Shown here piece by piece: positions 25,854-34,348 of a DNA stretch of 64,000 nt. Origin of the DNA: Glutamicibacter sp. JL.03c (GTDB lineage Bacteria > Actinomycetota > Actinomycetes > Actinomycetales > Micrococcaceae); assembly GCF_025854375.1 (NCBI RefSeq), contig NZ_CP107575.1:3348001-3412000 (forward strand), written 5' to 3'. The position numbers and the translations under genes were made by a program. Positions within the stretch are counted from its first letter, which is position 1. Each line of letters begins with the position of its first letter. Under the pieces are notes generated by a model. It worked only from the letters and a program-made list of their open reading frames with translations. It was not told the DNA's origin and did not search any database.

Positions 25854-27116
25854 ATGAACCGATGGATTGTGCATGTGAGGCAGGCACTGCGGGGCATATG
25901 GTTCCCGGCAACCCTCTTCACGGTGCTGGGCATTGCGCTGGTGATGGCGGCGCACCTTTTCGGGCACCTGGTCCCGCCCGAACTCTCCCGGGCCCTGGGC
26001 AAGGATTCGACGGCCTCGATCCTGCAAATCCTGGCGACCTCGATGCTCGCGGTCACGACCTTCTCGCTGACCACCATGGTCTCCGCCTACGCCACGGCGA
26101 CCCAGATCGGCACCCCGAGGTCCATCCAGCTGCTCGCCGCGGACCGCACCTCGCACCATGCGCTCTCCACGTTCATCGGGGCCTTCGCCTTCGCCATCGT
26201 CGGCATCGTCGCCCAATCCGCCGGCGTCTACGGCGACGGCGGGCAGGCTTTCCTGCTGCTGGGCACCGTCGCGGTCATCCTCGCCGTCCTGATCACCTTG
26301 CTGCGCTGGATTTCCTTCCTGACCCGCTTTGGCCGCATGTCCGATATCATCGACCGCGTGGAAAACGCCGCGGCCAAGGCCATGGGCGATTACGCGCACA
26401 ACCCGCTGATGGGCGCCTGCCCCTGGGCCTCCCCGCCGAGCACCGCGCACCCGGTCACCGGCCAGGACTCGGGGTTCGTGCTCAATGTGGATGTGGCCGC
26501 CCTGCAGCGGATCGCTGAACAGCAGCAGTGCATGATCTGGGTGGATCGGCGTGGTGGATCCCGGATTTTCGCTGGCCAGCCCCTGGGCTTCACGAGCATC
26601 GCGCTGCCCGATTCGGCCTGCGAGGCCATCACCCACGCGTTCACCATCGCCGCCCACCGCACCTTCGACCAGGACCCCCGGCTCGGCCTGATTGCGCTCT
26701 CAGAGATCTCCAGCCGCGCGCTCTCCCCGGCCGTCAACGATCCGGGCACCGCGATCGAGGTGCTCAGCGCCACCCACCGGGTGCTGCAGCCGGCGCTGCG
26801 CACCGATCTGGACGCGTCCCGCACAGCGCCCCGGGTCTATCTCCAGGCCCTGGACCCGCAGGATCTGGTGCAGGACGCGTTCCGCCCGGTCTCGCGCGAT
26901 GGCGCCGCAACGGTGGAAGTGGCCATGCGCATCCAGAGGGAACTGGGCGCGCTGCTCGCCGCCGCGGATGCGCAGTGGGCCCCGGCCTTGCGCGCACAAG
27001 CCATCGAGTCCTTCCACCGGGCCCGCCACGCATTGCACGCGCCGGAGGATATCGAGCAGGTGCAGCGCCTGCACACCGAGGCGTTGTCCCAGCCCGGGAA
27101 CCTGAGCGGATCCTGA
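25854..27116 (+). CDS. DUF2254 family membrane protein
   Basis: This 420-residue protein has four N-terminal membrane segments (within residues 1-160) and a large soluble C-terminal domain. The segment ATSMLAVTTFSLTTMV followed by PRSIQLLAADRTSHHALSTF, and the later ALSPAVNDPGTAIE, are DUF2254 hallmarks. GAGGAG precedes the ATG at 25854. Function of the family is unknown. The ferrochelatase gene follows 43 bases downstream with its own promoter-like sequence. Confidence 0.88.
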   Translation: MNRWIVHVRQALRGIWFPATLFTVLGIALVMAAHLFGHLVPPELSRALGKDSTASILQILATSMLAVTTFSLTTMVSAYATATQIGTPRSIQLLAADRTSHHALSTFIGAFAFAIVGIVAQSAGVYGDGGQAFLLLGTVAVILAVLITLLRWISFLTRFGRMSDIIDRVENAAAKAMGDYAHNPLMGACPWASPPSTAHPVTGQDSGFVLNVDVAALQRIAEQQQCMIWVDRRGGSRIFAGQPLGFTSIALPDSACEAITHAFTIAAHRTFDQDPRLGLIALSEISSRALSPAVNDPGTAIEVLSATHRVLQPALRTDLDASRTAPRVYLQALDPQDLVQDAFRPVSRDGAATVEVAMRIQRELGALLAAADAQWAPALRAQAIESFHRARHALHAPEDIEQVQRLHTEALSQPGNLSGS

Positions 27117-27159
27117 AAGGACCGCCGCTTCATTTTCTACGCTTTGTAAAATCCAGCCT

Positions 27160-28275
27160 ATGGAACCCACCCACATCGAACCTTTCGACGCACTAGTGCT
27201 CATGTCCTTTGGCGGACCGGAACGCGAAGAGGATGTCCTGCCTTTCCTGCAGAATGTCACCCGCGGCCGCGGCATCCCCGATGAACGGCTGGTCGAGGTC
27301 GGCGAGCACTACTACGGCTTCGGCGGCAAATCGCCGATCAATGGCCAAAACCGCGAACTGCTCGCCGCCCTCCAGCAAGAACTCAAGCGCCGCGGAATCG
27401 CCACCCCGGTGTTGTGGGGCAACCGGAACTGGGACCCCTTCCTCACCGACACGGTGCGCGAGTTCGCCCGGCGCACCTCGGGCTCGCGCTTTCTCGCCAT
27501 CGACACCTCCGCCTACTCCTCCTATTCCTCCTGCCGCCAGTACCGCGAGGATTTCGCCCGCACCGAGCAGGCGCTGGCCGAGGAAGGGCTGCAGGTGTCC
27601 TTCGAGAAGATCCGCCAGTACTACAACCACCCCGGCTTCGCGGCCGCACAGCTGGAGTGCGTGCGCCGCGGCTTGGCCGATCTCGCGGCACAGGCCGGGA
27701 CGCTGGATCCAGCCAAGCACGCCCTGCTCTATGTCACGCATTCGATTCCCGAGGCCATGCTGCAAGCCTCGCAGCGCGAAACCATCGGCTACCGCGCGCA
27801 GCACGAGCAGCTGATGGCATGGATCGACCAGCAGCTCGCAGGGCAGCAGCCGCTGACCGCGGAACTGGTCTTCTGCTCGCGCTCCGGCTCGCCGCAGACG
27901 CCCTGGCTGGAACCGGACATCAACGACCGGCTGGAGGAACTCGCCGCGGCGGGCATCGAGGGCGTGGTCGTCGTGCCGCTGGGCTTCGTTTCCGACCACA
28001 TGGAGGTGAAATACGACCTGGATACCGAGGCCGCCCAGACCGCCGCGGACCTCGGGCTGGCGTATGTGCGTGCCGCGACGGTCGGGGTCGACCCGGTGTT
28101 CGTCTCGGGCCTGGTGGATGCGGTGCTGGAACGGGCCGCCCAGGTTCGCGGCGAAGCGGTCGAGGCGCCGGCAGTGACCGCTGAGGGCGCGTTGCGCCCG
28201 GGCAGCGGCGCCTGCTCGGCGACCTGCTGCTGGGGCAGCCAGCGCAAGCCCGCGGCCCCCAGCTGGGATCGCTAG
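27160..28275 (+). CDS. hemH: Ferrochelatase (coproporphyrin III type)
   Basis: This 371-residue enzyme inserts iron into coproporphyrin III in the actinobacterial haem pathway. Family motifs are ALVLMSFGGPEREEDV, GEHYYGFGGKSPINGQN, the catalytic His in YVTHSIPEAM and VVPLGFVSDHMEVKYDLD. The C-terminus is Cys-rich (GACSATCCWG), and Cys125 lies in the middle; actinobacterial enzymes use such Cys to bind a 2Fe-2S cluster, so one is likely here. No ribosome site precedes the ATG, but a TAAAAT box ends 8 bases upstream, suggesting a leaderless message. Its neighbour downstream is convergent. Confidence 0.92.
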   Translation: MEPTHIEPFDALVLMSFGGPEREEDVLPFLQNVTRGRGIPDERLVEVGEHYYGFGGKSPINGQNRELLAALQQELKRRGIATPVLWGNRNWDPFLTDTVREFARRTSGSRFLAIDTSAYSSYSSCRQYREDFARTEQALAEEGLQVSFEKIRQYYNHPGFAAAQLECVRRGLADLAAQAGTLDPAKHALLYVTHSIPEAMLQASQRETIGYRAQHEQLMAWIDQQLAGQQPLTAELVFCSRSGSPQTPWLEPDINDRLEELAAAGIEGVVVVPLGFVSDHMEVKYDLDTEAAQTAADLGLAYVRAATVGVDPVFVSGLVDAVLERAAQVRGEAVEAPAVTAEGALRPGSGACSATCCWGSQRKPAAPSWDR

Positions 28276-28289
28276 CCCCGGGGCCCGGC

Positions 28290-28619
28290 CTAGCCGAGCA
28301 GCACCAGGGCCAGGGCGCCGGCGGCCACGATGACCAGCAGCGCCGTGGTGGCCAGGACGGCGGTTGCATCGGCCTGCATCCGCTGCCTGCGCAGCTGCTG
28401 GTCCATGCGCCGGTAGCGCGTCCGCTGGGAGCCGAGAATTCCCAGTCCTGCCAGCACGGACAGCGCGCACAGCCAGATCGCCGAGGCACCGATGGCAGGC
28501 AGCCAATGCAGGAAGATGGCGCCCGTGATGAAGAACGAGTACATCGTCCGGCTCCATGCCATCACGGTGCGTTCGGGCTGCAACCCGGGATCGCGCGGCG
28601 CGGGGAATCCGTCGCTCAT
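28290..28619 (-). CDS. DUF202 family membrane protein (second of pair)
   Basis: This 109-residue protein begins with the DUF202 pattern LQPERTVMAWSRTMYSFFITG and has three hydrophobic helices with the RRMDQQLRRQRM loop between the second and third. ATG overlaps the upstream gene as ATGA. The pair of DUF202 proteins is common in actinobacteria; the molecular role is unknown. Confidence 0.88.
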   Translation of the reverse strand: MSDGFPAPRDPGLQPERTVMAWSRTMYSFFITGAIFLHWLPAIGASAIWLCALSVLAGLGILGSQRTRYRRMDQQLRRQRMQADATAVLATTALLVIVAAGALALVLLG

Positions 28620-28996
28620 CGGGTGGCACCCAGGACCATGGCCAGGGCCGCCACGGACGCCAGGACCGCACCGGCCGAAAGCAGCGGGACAATCGCCGGC
28701 ACCGGCAGCGAGCGGCCGTGCCGCAGCCTGCGCTCAACCCGCAGCCAGTGGATGGCCGCGCCGGTGCCGATCAGGATGCCGATGCCGATGACCAGTGCCG
28801 CGACGATGGTGCGCAAGGGGGCGGCGAAGACCTCCGCGGTGAATCCTTCCAAGGCCGTGCCCCCGGCGACAAAGGCCAGCGAGGTGCGGATCCAGGCCAG
28901 AAACGTCCGCTCATTGGCCAGCGTGAACCGGGGATCGGGATCGGTCCCCCCGGGCAAGAGCCACCGTGCTAGGGCGCTGCGCTTCTCATCGGCCAT
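28616..28996 (-). CDS. YidH-like DUF202 membrane protein (first of pair)
   Basis: This 126-residue protein has the YidH/DUF202 motif LANERTFLAWIRTSLAFVAGG (split over the first helix) and three membrane helices. It is the first gene of a two-gene unit with the second DUF202 protein. Start ATG at 28996 leads directly into the charged N-terminus MADEKRSALARWLLPGG. Function of the family is unknown. Confidence 0.9.
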   Translation of the reverse strand: MADEKRSALARWLLPGGTDPDPRFTLANERTFLAWIRTSLAFVAGGTALEGFTAEVFAAPLRTIVAALVIGIGILIGTGAAIHWLRVERRLRHGRSLPVPAIVPLLSAGAVLASVAALAMVLGATR

Positions 28997-29056
28997 GCTT
29001 CTCCCCTCGGACCCTGCCTTTTGGGATCAGCCTACACAATCACCGCTGGCCGGTGG

Positions 29057-30286
29057 CTACTTCGAGGCGCCGATGGCCCAGATCCGCGGCAGCTCGGCCC
29101 CGTTGACCGCCACATCGCCGATCAGCCGCGCCTTGAACACCCACGGATTGTGGTTGCCCGCGGTGCGCGCATTGCGCCAATGCCGGTCCAGGTTCTTCGA
29201 CACGCTCGTGGCCGAGGCGGCCAGCGCATCAAAGGCATGGGTGATGGAGTTGAGCACCAGCGGGGTGAGCACCACTTGGGCCTGCGCGCTGGCCAGCTCG
29301 GCGGCGTCATTGGCCGCCTCGTCCTCGTCCACGGAAATCTCGCCCGCCTGCAGGGCCAGCGCCGTCTCGTAAGCTCCTTGGAGTGACTGGGACACGCGCT
29401 CCACGGTTCCCGCCGCAGCAAAGGCAGCCGCCGAAACCTCACCAATCACCTGCAACAGCTGCGGATCTTCGGCAGCGACATTGGCCGCCGCGTGGCTGAA
29501 GGTGCGCCTGCGAGCCTTCAGCTCTGCAGCGAAGTCGCGTTCGGCAGCTTTAGCTGACCCGGCGAGCACCGCTAACAGTACTTGCTGATAGAAAGCGGTC
29601 TGGTACTTGAAGCGGGTATCGAAGTCGATCAGATCCTCTTCGGCCACAATCGCATCGGTGAAGGTCGAGGTCCCGGTGCCGGTGGTGCGCTGGCCAAAAC
29701 CGTCCCAGTCATCGGCCAATTCCACGCCAGGCTGGTGGCGGTTGACCGCGGCGATCACGCGCTTGCCGGTATCGGTGCGCTCCGCGTAGGTATCCAGCCA
29801 GTCGGCAAAGATGGAACCGGTGGAATAGTACTTGGTGCCGTTGATCCGGAACCCACCTTCCCCATTCGGGGTGACCTTGGTGATCACGTCCCCGACCTTC
29901 ACCGTACCTACCTCGGTCCAGGAGTTGCCGACCAGCTCGCCGGCCACGAAGCGTGCCAGCCACTTATCCCGGCCCGCCCCGGGGGCAGCGATCAGCCGAT
30001 CTTCCACGAAGGCGAAGTGGGCGCGCAACGCCTGGGCGATATTTGAGTCAGCGGCCGCCAAATCAACAAAGAGCTCAAAGAGCTCCGGCAGGGTGGCGCC
30101 CGCGCCGCCATGGGACACCGGCACGCGCACCGCCCCGAAACCGGCGGCAGCCAGGTCGGCAATCTGCTGGTAGGGCAACTCGCCACTGCGGTCGCGTTCG
30201 GCAGCGCCCTCGGCAATCTGTTCAAAGAGTGGCGCGAAGCGGGCCTTGAGTTGATTCAGTCGATTATCGGTAGTCAATAAAGTCAT
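29057..30286 (-). CDS. DszC/SfnB-like flavoprotein monooxygenase (second)
   Basis: This 409-residue acyl-CoA-dehydrogenase-fold protein resembles DszC and SfnB, which use reduced flavin to oxygenate organosulfur compounds. Visible features are an N-terminal helical domain (PYQQIADLAAAGFGAVRVP), a central beta domain with FRINGTKYYSTGSIFADWL and a C-terminal bundle with the DRHWRNARTAGNHNP signature, which in DszC-type enzymes replaces the acyl-CoA dehydrogenase catalytic loop. ATG 30286 is preferred over the adjacent GTG. It follows its paralogue by 27 bases under the same SAM riboswitch. The substrate is unknown. Confidence 0.85.
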   Translation of the reverse strand: MTLLTTDNRLNQLKARFAPLFEQIAEGAAERDRSGELPYQQIADLAAAGFGAVRVPVSHGGAGATLPELFELFVDLAAADSNIAQALRAHFAFVEDRLIAAPGAGRDKWLARFVAGELVGNSWTEVGTVKVGDVITKVTPNGEGGFRINGTKYYSTGSIFADWLDTYAERTDTGKRVIAAVNRHQPGVELADDWDGFGQRTTGTGTSTFTDAIVAEEDLIDFDTRFKYQTAFYQQVLLAVLAGSAKAAERDFAAELKARRRTFSHAAANVAAEDPQLLQVIGEVSAAAFAAAGTVERVSQSLQGAYETALALQAGEISVDEDEAANDAAELASAQAQVVLTPLVLNSITHAFDALAASATSVSKNLDRHWRNARTAGNHNPWVFKARLIGDVAVNGAELPRIWAIGASK

Positions 30287-30313
30287 CACAGGATCCTGTC
30301 CGTAGAAAAGTTC

Positions 30314-31540
30314 TTAGGTGTACAGCGAGAGCGGCTGGGACTCCCCGCGCAGGAAGTAGGCGCCGACTTCGATCTTCTTGTAGTCCACCGGGTCATGCAG
30401 GGAGTGGGTGCGCACATTGCGCCAGAACAGGTCCAGGCCCACCGAGTTGGCGGTGGAGGACGAACCGGTGACTTCGAAAATGCGGTTGGCCACCTCGACA
30501 CCGACCTCGGTGGAGACCACCTTGGCTTCGGCAATGTCCACGGCCAGCGCCGCGCGCTCGGGCTGGGTGACGTCCCCGCCCTTGGCAAGTAGCGCATCGA
30601 ATTTGCGTCCCAGCTTTTCGGTGAGCGCCGCTACCGCTGCGGTGCGCGCCTTCAGCTCGCCCACGGTGCGTTGGAAGATCGGATCCTGCGAGTAGGTCTC
30701 GGCCTGCGAGAACAGCCACGCGTTCTTGCGACCAAGCAGAATCTGCTTGCCACGCGCCAGCGCGCCCTCTGCAATGCCCAGATAGAAGTTGGCAAACGCC
30801 AGTTGGATGCCAGGGGTGAGTAGTGTCGAGACTGGTTCCTCGGTCACCTCGCCGAGCAGATCCGTCGGCTCAATACGCACGTTGTGATACTTCAGCGAGT
30901 TCGAAGCGCTCAGGCGCTGACCCAGGTAGTCCCAGTCATCGACAATTTCCAGGCCCTCACGGTTCCTATCAATGATGAAGGCCAGAACCTGACCCTTGCG
31001 TTCACCTTCAGTGACCTCGGCATTGATGACGATGACCTCGCCGACCCCGGAGCCCGTGGAGAAACGCTTGGAGCCATTGAGCCGGAATCCATCGCCTTCC
31101 GGAATCAGGGTCAGTGTCGGGTCGACAGGGTTGACCGAGTCGCCCCACAGCCAACCGCCTTCCACGGTGCGGGTCCACCATTCGGCTTGGGTTTCCGGTG
31201 CCCCGTAGAAAGCGATGCCCGACTGGTTCACGTAGTGGTAGGCCAGCAGCTGGGAAATAGAGCCATCGGCGGCAGCAAGAATACGAACCACCTCAAAAGC
31301 AGTTTCCCAGTGAGCTCCCGCTCCCCCGAACTGCGCTGGAACCAACAGGTTCAGCAGGCCAGCGTCGCGCAGCAGCTGCACTTCGGCAAAAGGCTGGGCG
31401 TTCTTGCGGTCGCGCTCCAGGGCATCGGCGGCCAGCTGGTCGGCAACTTTCCGGGCTGCTGCGCGCCACTGCGCGAGTTCTGCTTCATCGGCGGTGCCGG
31501 TGTATGGCACACGCGGCAGCTGGGTGCTCAGTACGGTCAT
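30314..31540 (-). CDS. DszC/SfnB-like flavoprotein monooxygenase (first)
   Basis: This 408-residue protein is a paralogue of the next gene, with LLRDAGLLNLLVPAQFGGAG, the beta-domain motif FRLNGSKRFSTGSGVGEV and the C-terminal LFWRNVRTHSLHDPVDYK signature of flavin-dependent sulfur monooxygenases. ATG 31540 follows AGGAG at 8 bases; an in-frame ATG 21 bases upstream is less likely. A SAM riboswitch lies in its leader, so the gene should be expressed when S-adenosylmethionine is scarce. No flavin reductase, which such enzymes need, is encoded nearby. Confidence 0.87.
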   Translation of the reverse strand: MTVLSTQLPRVPYTGTADEAELAQWRAAARKVADQLAADALERDRKNAQPFAEVQLLRDAGLLNLLVPAQFGGAGAHWETAFEVVRILAAADGSISQLLAYHYVNQSGIAFYGAPETQAEWWTRTVEGGWLWGDSVNPVDPTLTLIPEGDGFRLNGSKRFSTGSGVGEVIVINAEVTEGERKGQVLAFIIDRNREGLEIVDDWDYLGQRLSASNSLKYHNVRIEPTDLLGEVTEEPVSTLLTPGIQLAFANFYLGIAEGALARGKQILLGRKNAWLFSQAETYSQDPIFQRTVGELKARTAAVAALTEKLGRKFDALLAKGGDVTQPERAALAVDIAEAKVVSTEVGVEVANRIFEVTGSSSTANSVGLDLFWRNVRTHSLHDPVDYKKIEVGAYFLRGESQPLSLYT

Positions 31541-31594
31541 CTTCGTTCTCCTCATCTTCATGGATTCCGAAGGATGCAGAAAGATTCTGCGAAT

Positions 31595-31679
31595 CCATCG
31601 AACCTGGCGTTAGCACTTACTGCGGAAGGCAGGCTTGCTGCGGCGTCGCGGAGCCAGGTCTCTCAGCCGCTCTGGATGG
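31595..31679 (-). ncRNA. SAM-I (S-box) type riboswitch
   Basis: On the minus strand the RNA starts with CCAUCCAGAG and ends with CCAGGUUCGAUGG, closing the P1 helix. Between them are the S-box core segments AGAGCGGCTGAGAGAC and CTGGCTC, then GACGCCGCAGCAA and GTGCTAACGCC, which correspond to the conserved GAG, GCAA and kink-turn-like parts of SAM-I. About 55 bases separate it from the monooxygenase start. There is no T-rich terminator, so control is probably at translation. A second copy lies at 37977-38061. Confidence 0.88.
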
Positions 31680-31760
31680 TTTGCCCTACCAGTGAAGCAT
31701 CGGGGCCTGCCCGTTGGCAGTGACGGCGTCACAGGGCGGAACATCGTCATGTATCGACAT

Positions 31761-31784
31761 TTTCGCGGCCCTGAAGCCGCGAAA
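31761..31784. terminator. Hairpin after the LLM monooxygenase gene
   Basis: TTTCGCGGC (31761-31769) pairs perfectly with GCCGCGAAA (31776-31784) around a 6-base loop. It follows the minus-strand LLM gene stop and precedes riboswitch 1. There is no T run, so termination would be weak; a transcript reading through to the DszC-like genes remains possible. Confidence 0.45.
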
Positions 31785-31789
31785 GAATC

Positions 31790-31807
31790 CGTCATATTTC
31801 CTCATAT
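31790..31807 (-). promoter_or_regulatory. Conserved 18-bp element upstream of riboswitch 1
   Basis: CGTCATATTTCCTCATAT (plus strand) recurs with one mismatch at 38193-38210, in both cases about 110-130 bases before a SAM riboswitch. It contains the inverted repeat CATAT-N6-ATATG when one flanking base is added. It may be a binding site for a sulfur regulator acting on both transcripts. Confidence 0.5.
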
Positions 31808-31808
31808 G

Positions 31809-33245
31809 TCACGGTGCGCCCAATACCGCTTCAGGGGTTTGGCTGGCCTTCGCATCGGCCGCCGAGGCCTTGCCCGCATAGGCTCCGCGGTAGGCCGCTG
31901 CCGGGTGGTGCCCAGCCACCCGCGTGGTGCCAGGCTCGGTCAGGTACTCGCGCAGGGTATTGCCTTCGTATCCTGCCCAGGTCCGCCCGCGCTTGCGCAG
32001 CTCCGGGACCACCAGATCGGTGAACTGCTCGAAGGAGCCGGGGGTGATGGCGTAGGCCAGGTTGATCCCGTCCAGCCCGGATTCATCCACCCAGCGCTCG
32101 ATTTCATCGGCCACGGTCTGAGCCGAGCCCACCAGCACCGGCCCGATGCCACCCACCCCGAGGTAGTCGGCAATGGCATTCGGGGTCCACTTCTGCTGGG
32201 GGTTCGCGGTAGTGAAAATCGACACCGCCGAGCGGGCCGCATTGGTTTCCAGGTACTGCAGCTCCTCATCCGGCGCGTACTGGCTCAGATCCAGCCCGGA
32301 CCAGCCGCCGTAGAAGGCCATGGCGCCCTCGCGCGAGGCATAGGACTGGTATTCGCGGTAGAGCTTCTCGGCTTGGGCATCCGAGTCGGCCACCACGGTG
32401 GTCATCAGCGCGTAGATCTTGGCCGCATCCCGGGGCCTGCCGACCAGTTCGAATTCGTCGCGGATCGCGTCGGTCTGCCGACGGGTGACCGCGGTGTTGA
32501 TCGAGTTCAGGAAGATGCCCTCGGCATGCTGGGCGCCGAAGCGCCGGCCGCGGGAAGACGCGCCGGCTTGGAAGATCGCCGGGGTGCGCTGGATGGAGGG
32601 CTCGGAGAGGTGGATGCCGGGCACGGTGAAGTACTCGCCGTGATGGTTGATCGGATGCACCTTGGAAGGATCGGTGTAGACGCCGCGTTCGCGGTCCTTG
32701 AGCACCGCGCCTTCCTCCCAGGAGCCTTCCCAGAGCTTGTAGACCACGTCCATGAATTCATCGGCGATGTCGTAGCGGGCATCGTGATCCAGCTGCCGGG
32801 TCATGCCCAGGTTGCGGGCCGCCGACTCCAGGTAGCTGGTCACTACATTCCAGCCGATGCGCCCGCGGGTGAGGTGATCCAGCGAGGAGAACTTCCGGGC
32901 CAAGGCGTAGGGCTGCTCGTAGGTCAGCGCGCTGGTCACCGCGAAGCCGAGGTTTTTCGTGGCCGCGGCCATGGCGGAAACCTGCATAAAGGGATCGTTC
33001 AGCGGCACCTGGTCGGCATCGAGCAGCGCAGGCCCGCTGGAGTTCTGGTACACGTCATAGATGCCCAGCACATCGGCCAGGAACAACGCGTCGAATCCAC
33101 CGCGCTCCAGGGTCTTGGCCAGATCAACCCAGTAGTCAAGGGTGTTGTACTCATCGGCCCTATTCTGCGGATGCCGCCACAGCCCCGGGCTTTGGTGGCT
33201 GACGCAGGTCATGTCAAAGGCGTTCAGGTGGATGCGCTGGCTCAT
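31809..33245 (-). CDS. DszA/SnaA/NtaA-like FMN-dependent monooxygenase (LLM class)
   Basis: This 478-residue flavin-dependent monooxygenase belongs to the NtaA/SnaA/DszA group. Motifs are LNAFDMTCVSHQSPGLWRHP at the N-terminus, TRGRIGWNVVTSYLESAARN in the barrel, and PAIFQAGASSRGRRFGAQHAE, which shapes the FMN phosphate site. Relatives split nitrilotriacetate, dibenzothiophene sulfone or dimethyl sulfide. The start overlaps the stop of the permease gene as ATGA, so it is made together with the ABC importer, implying that the imported compound is its substrate. Reduced FMN must come from elsewhere. Confidence 0.88.
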   Translation of the reverse strand: MSQRIHLNAFDMTCVSHQSPGLWRHPQNRADEYNTLDYWVDLAKTLERGGFDALFLADVLGIYDVYQNSSGPALLDADQVPLNDPFMQVSAMAAATKNLGFAVTSALTYEQPYALARKFSSLDHLTRGRIGWNVVTSYLESAARNLGMTRQLDHDARYDIADEFMDVVYKLWEGSWEEGAVLKDRERGVYTDPSKVHPINHHGEYFTVPGIHLSEPSIQRTPAIFQAGASSRGRRFGAQHAEGIFLNSINTAVTRRQTDAIRDEFELVGRPRDAAKIYALMTTVVADSDAQAEKLYREYQSYASREGAMAFYGGWSGLDLSQYAPDEELQYLETNAARSAVSIFTTANPQQKWTPNAIADYLGVGGIGPVLVGSAQTVADEIERWVDESGLDGINLAYAITPGSFEQFTDLVVPELRKRGRTWAGYEGNTLREYLTEPGTTRVAGHHPAAAYRGAYAGKASAADAKASQTPEAVLGAP

Positions 33246-34348
33246 GAGTTGCTGCTTCCCTTTGCGGTGGTGGTCGGTGCTTGGCGCTTTGCTGTGCGCA
33301 GGAGCGCGAAAATGCCGGTTGCCGGCTGCCCCTTGGCCCGCCCGAGCACCACGGCGGCGAGCAGGATCGCCAGCAGCACCAGCCCGCGGGCCAGGTCCTG
33401 CCAGAAGAAGGACAGGCCGATCAGGTTCAGCCCGTTATCCAGCAGGCCGAAGATCACCACGCCGATCAGTGTTCCGCCCACGGACACCCGTCCGTAGCGG
33501 CTGATGGTTGCCCCGATGAAGACCGCTCCGATGGCATCCATCAGATAGGCCTGGCCGCTGCCCGGAACGTAGCCGTTGGAGCGTGCGGCCAGCACCACTC
33601 CGGCGAATCCGGCAATGACCGCGCACAGCAGGTACGCGCTGGCAATCAGCGTAGTGATCCGCAGCCCCGAGATCTTCGCGGCGCTGGGCTGCTCGCCGGC
33701 CATGGTCAGCGTGCGCCCATAACGGGTGATGCCCAGCAGCAAAGCCACCACCACGGCGATGGATGCGGCGTTGATGATGGCGGCATCGATGTCCAGGAAG
33801 TAGCCGCGCCCGATCACGGCAAAACCATCGGGCACCAGTGGCGCCGAGAGGTAGATCGGCGCGCCTCCGCTGGTGAGCAGCTGCTGCACGCTGGTGCCGA
33901 CAAACCAGACGCTCAGCGTGGCCAGGAAGGCAGGGATCCGCAGGAGAACGATCAAGAGCGCATTCACCAGCCCCACGGCCAAGGCAAAAAGCAATCCGCC
34001 GGCCACAGCCACCCACGCACGATACCCGTCGTGGATCAGCCAGGCGCTGGCCAGGGCGCCCAAGTCGAGGGCCACGCCGATCGACAGGTCAATGCCGCCG
34101 GCCCGCACCACCAGGGTCAGGCCAAGGGCAACCAGCGCCAGCAGCGCTACCTGCCCCAGGATTCCCACGAGGTTTCCCGCTGTGAAGAACACCGGGCTGA
34201 GCACCGAGAAAACGATGAGGATCAGGGCCAAAGTTCCAGGCGCCACCAGCCGCGACGCCTGGAAGGAGCCGCGCTTCTTGGCGCTCTTGGCGGTTGGAGA
34301 TTCAGGGGCTGGGGCCGCTGGCGCGGCAAGAGTCGGGGCAGTGCTCAT
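33242..34348 (-). CDS. Ribose-type ABC transporter permease (second)
   Basis: This 368-residue protein is an RbsC-like permease with about nine hydrophobic segments and the RbsC motifs ALGLTLVVRAGGIDLSIG and DAIGAVFIGATISRYGRVSV. An Ala/Pro-rich N-terminal tail of about 35 residues precedes the first helix. ATG 34348 follows GGAAGGAAG and overlaps the upstream permease stop. Ribose-type permeases usually carry sugars or sugar-like compounds; here the linkage to sulfur enzymes suggests a sulfur-bearing ligand. Confidence 0.9.
   Translation of the reverse strand: MSTAPTLAAPAAPAPESPTAKSAKKRGSFQASRLVAPGTLALILIVFSVLSPVFFTAGNLVGILGQVALLALVALGLTLVVRAGGIDLSIGVALDLGALASAWLIHDGYRAWVAVAGGLLFALAVGLVNALLIVLLRIPAFLATLSVWFVGTSVQQLLTSGGAPIYLSAPLVPDGFAVIGRGYFLDIDAAIINAASIAVVVALLLGITRYGRTLTMAGEQPSAAKISGLRITTLIASAYLLCAVIAGFAGVVLAARSNGYVPGSGQAYLMDAIGAVFIGATISRYGRVSVGGTLIGVVIFGLLDNGLNLIGLSFFWQDLARGLVLLAILLAAVVLGRAKGQPATGIFALLRTAKRQAPTTTAKGSSNS

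Noticed and set aside
27193-28737. A 514-codon minus-strand frame over ferrochelatase
   Set aside because: Low-complexity Ala/Gly/Arg composition and a well-supported gene on the plus strand.
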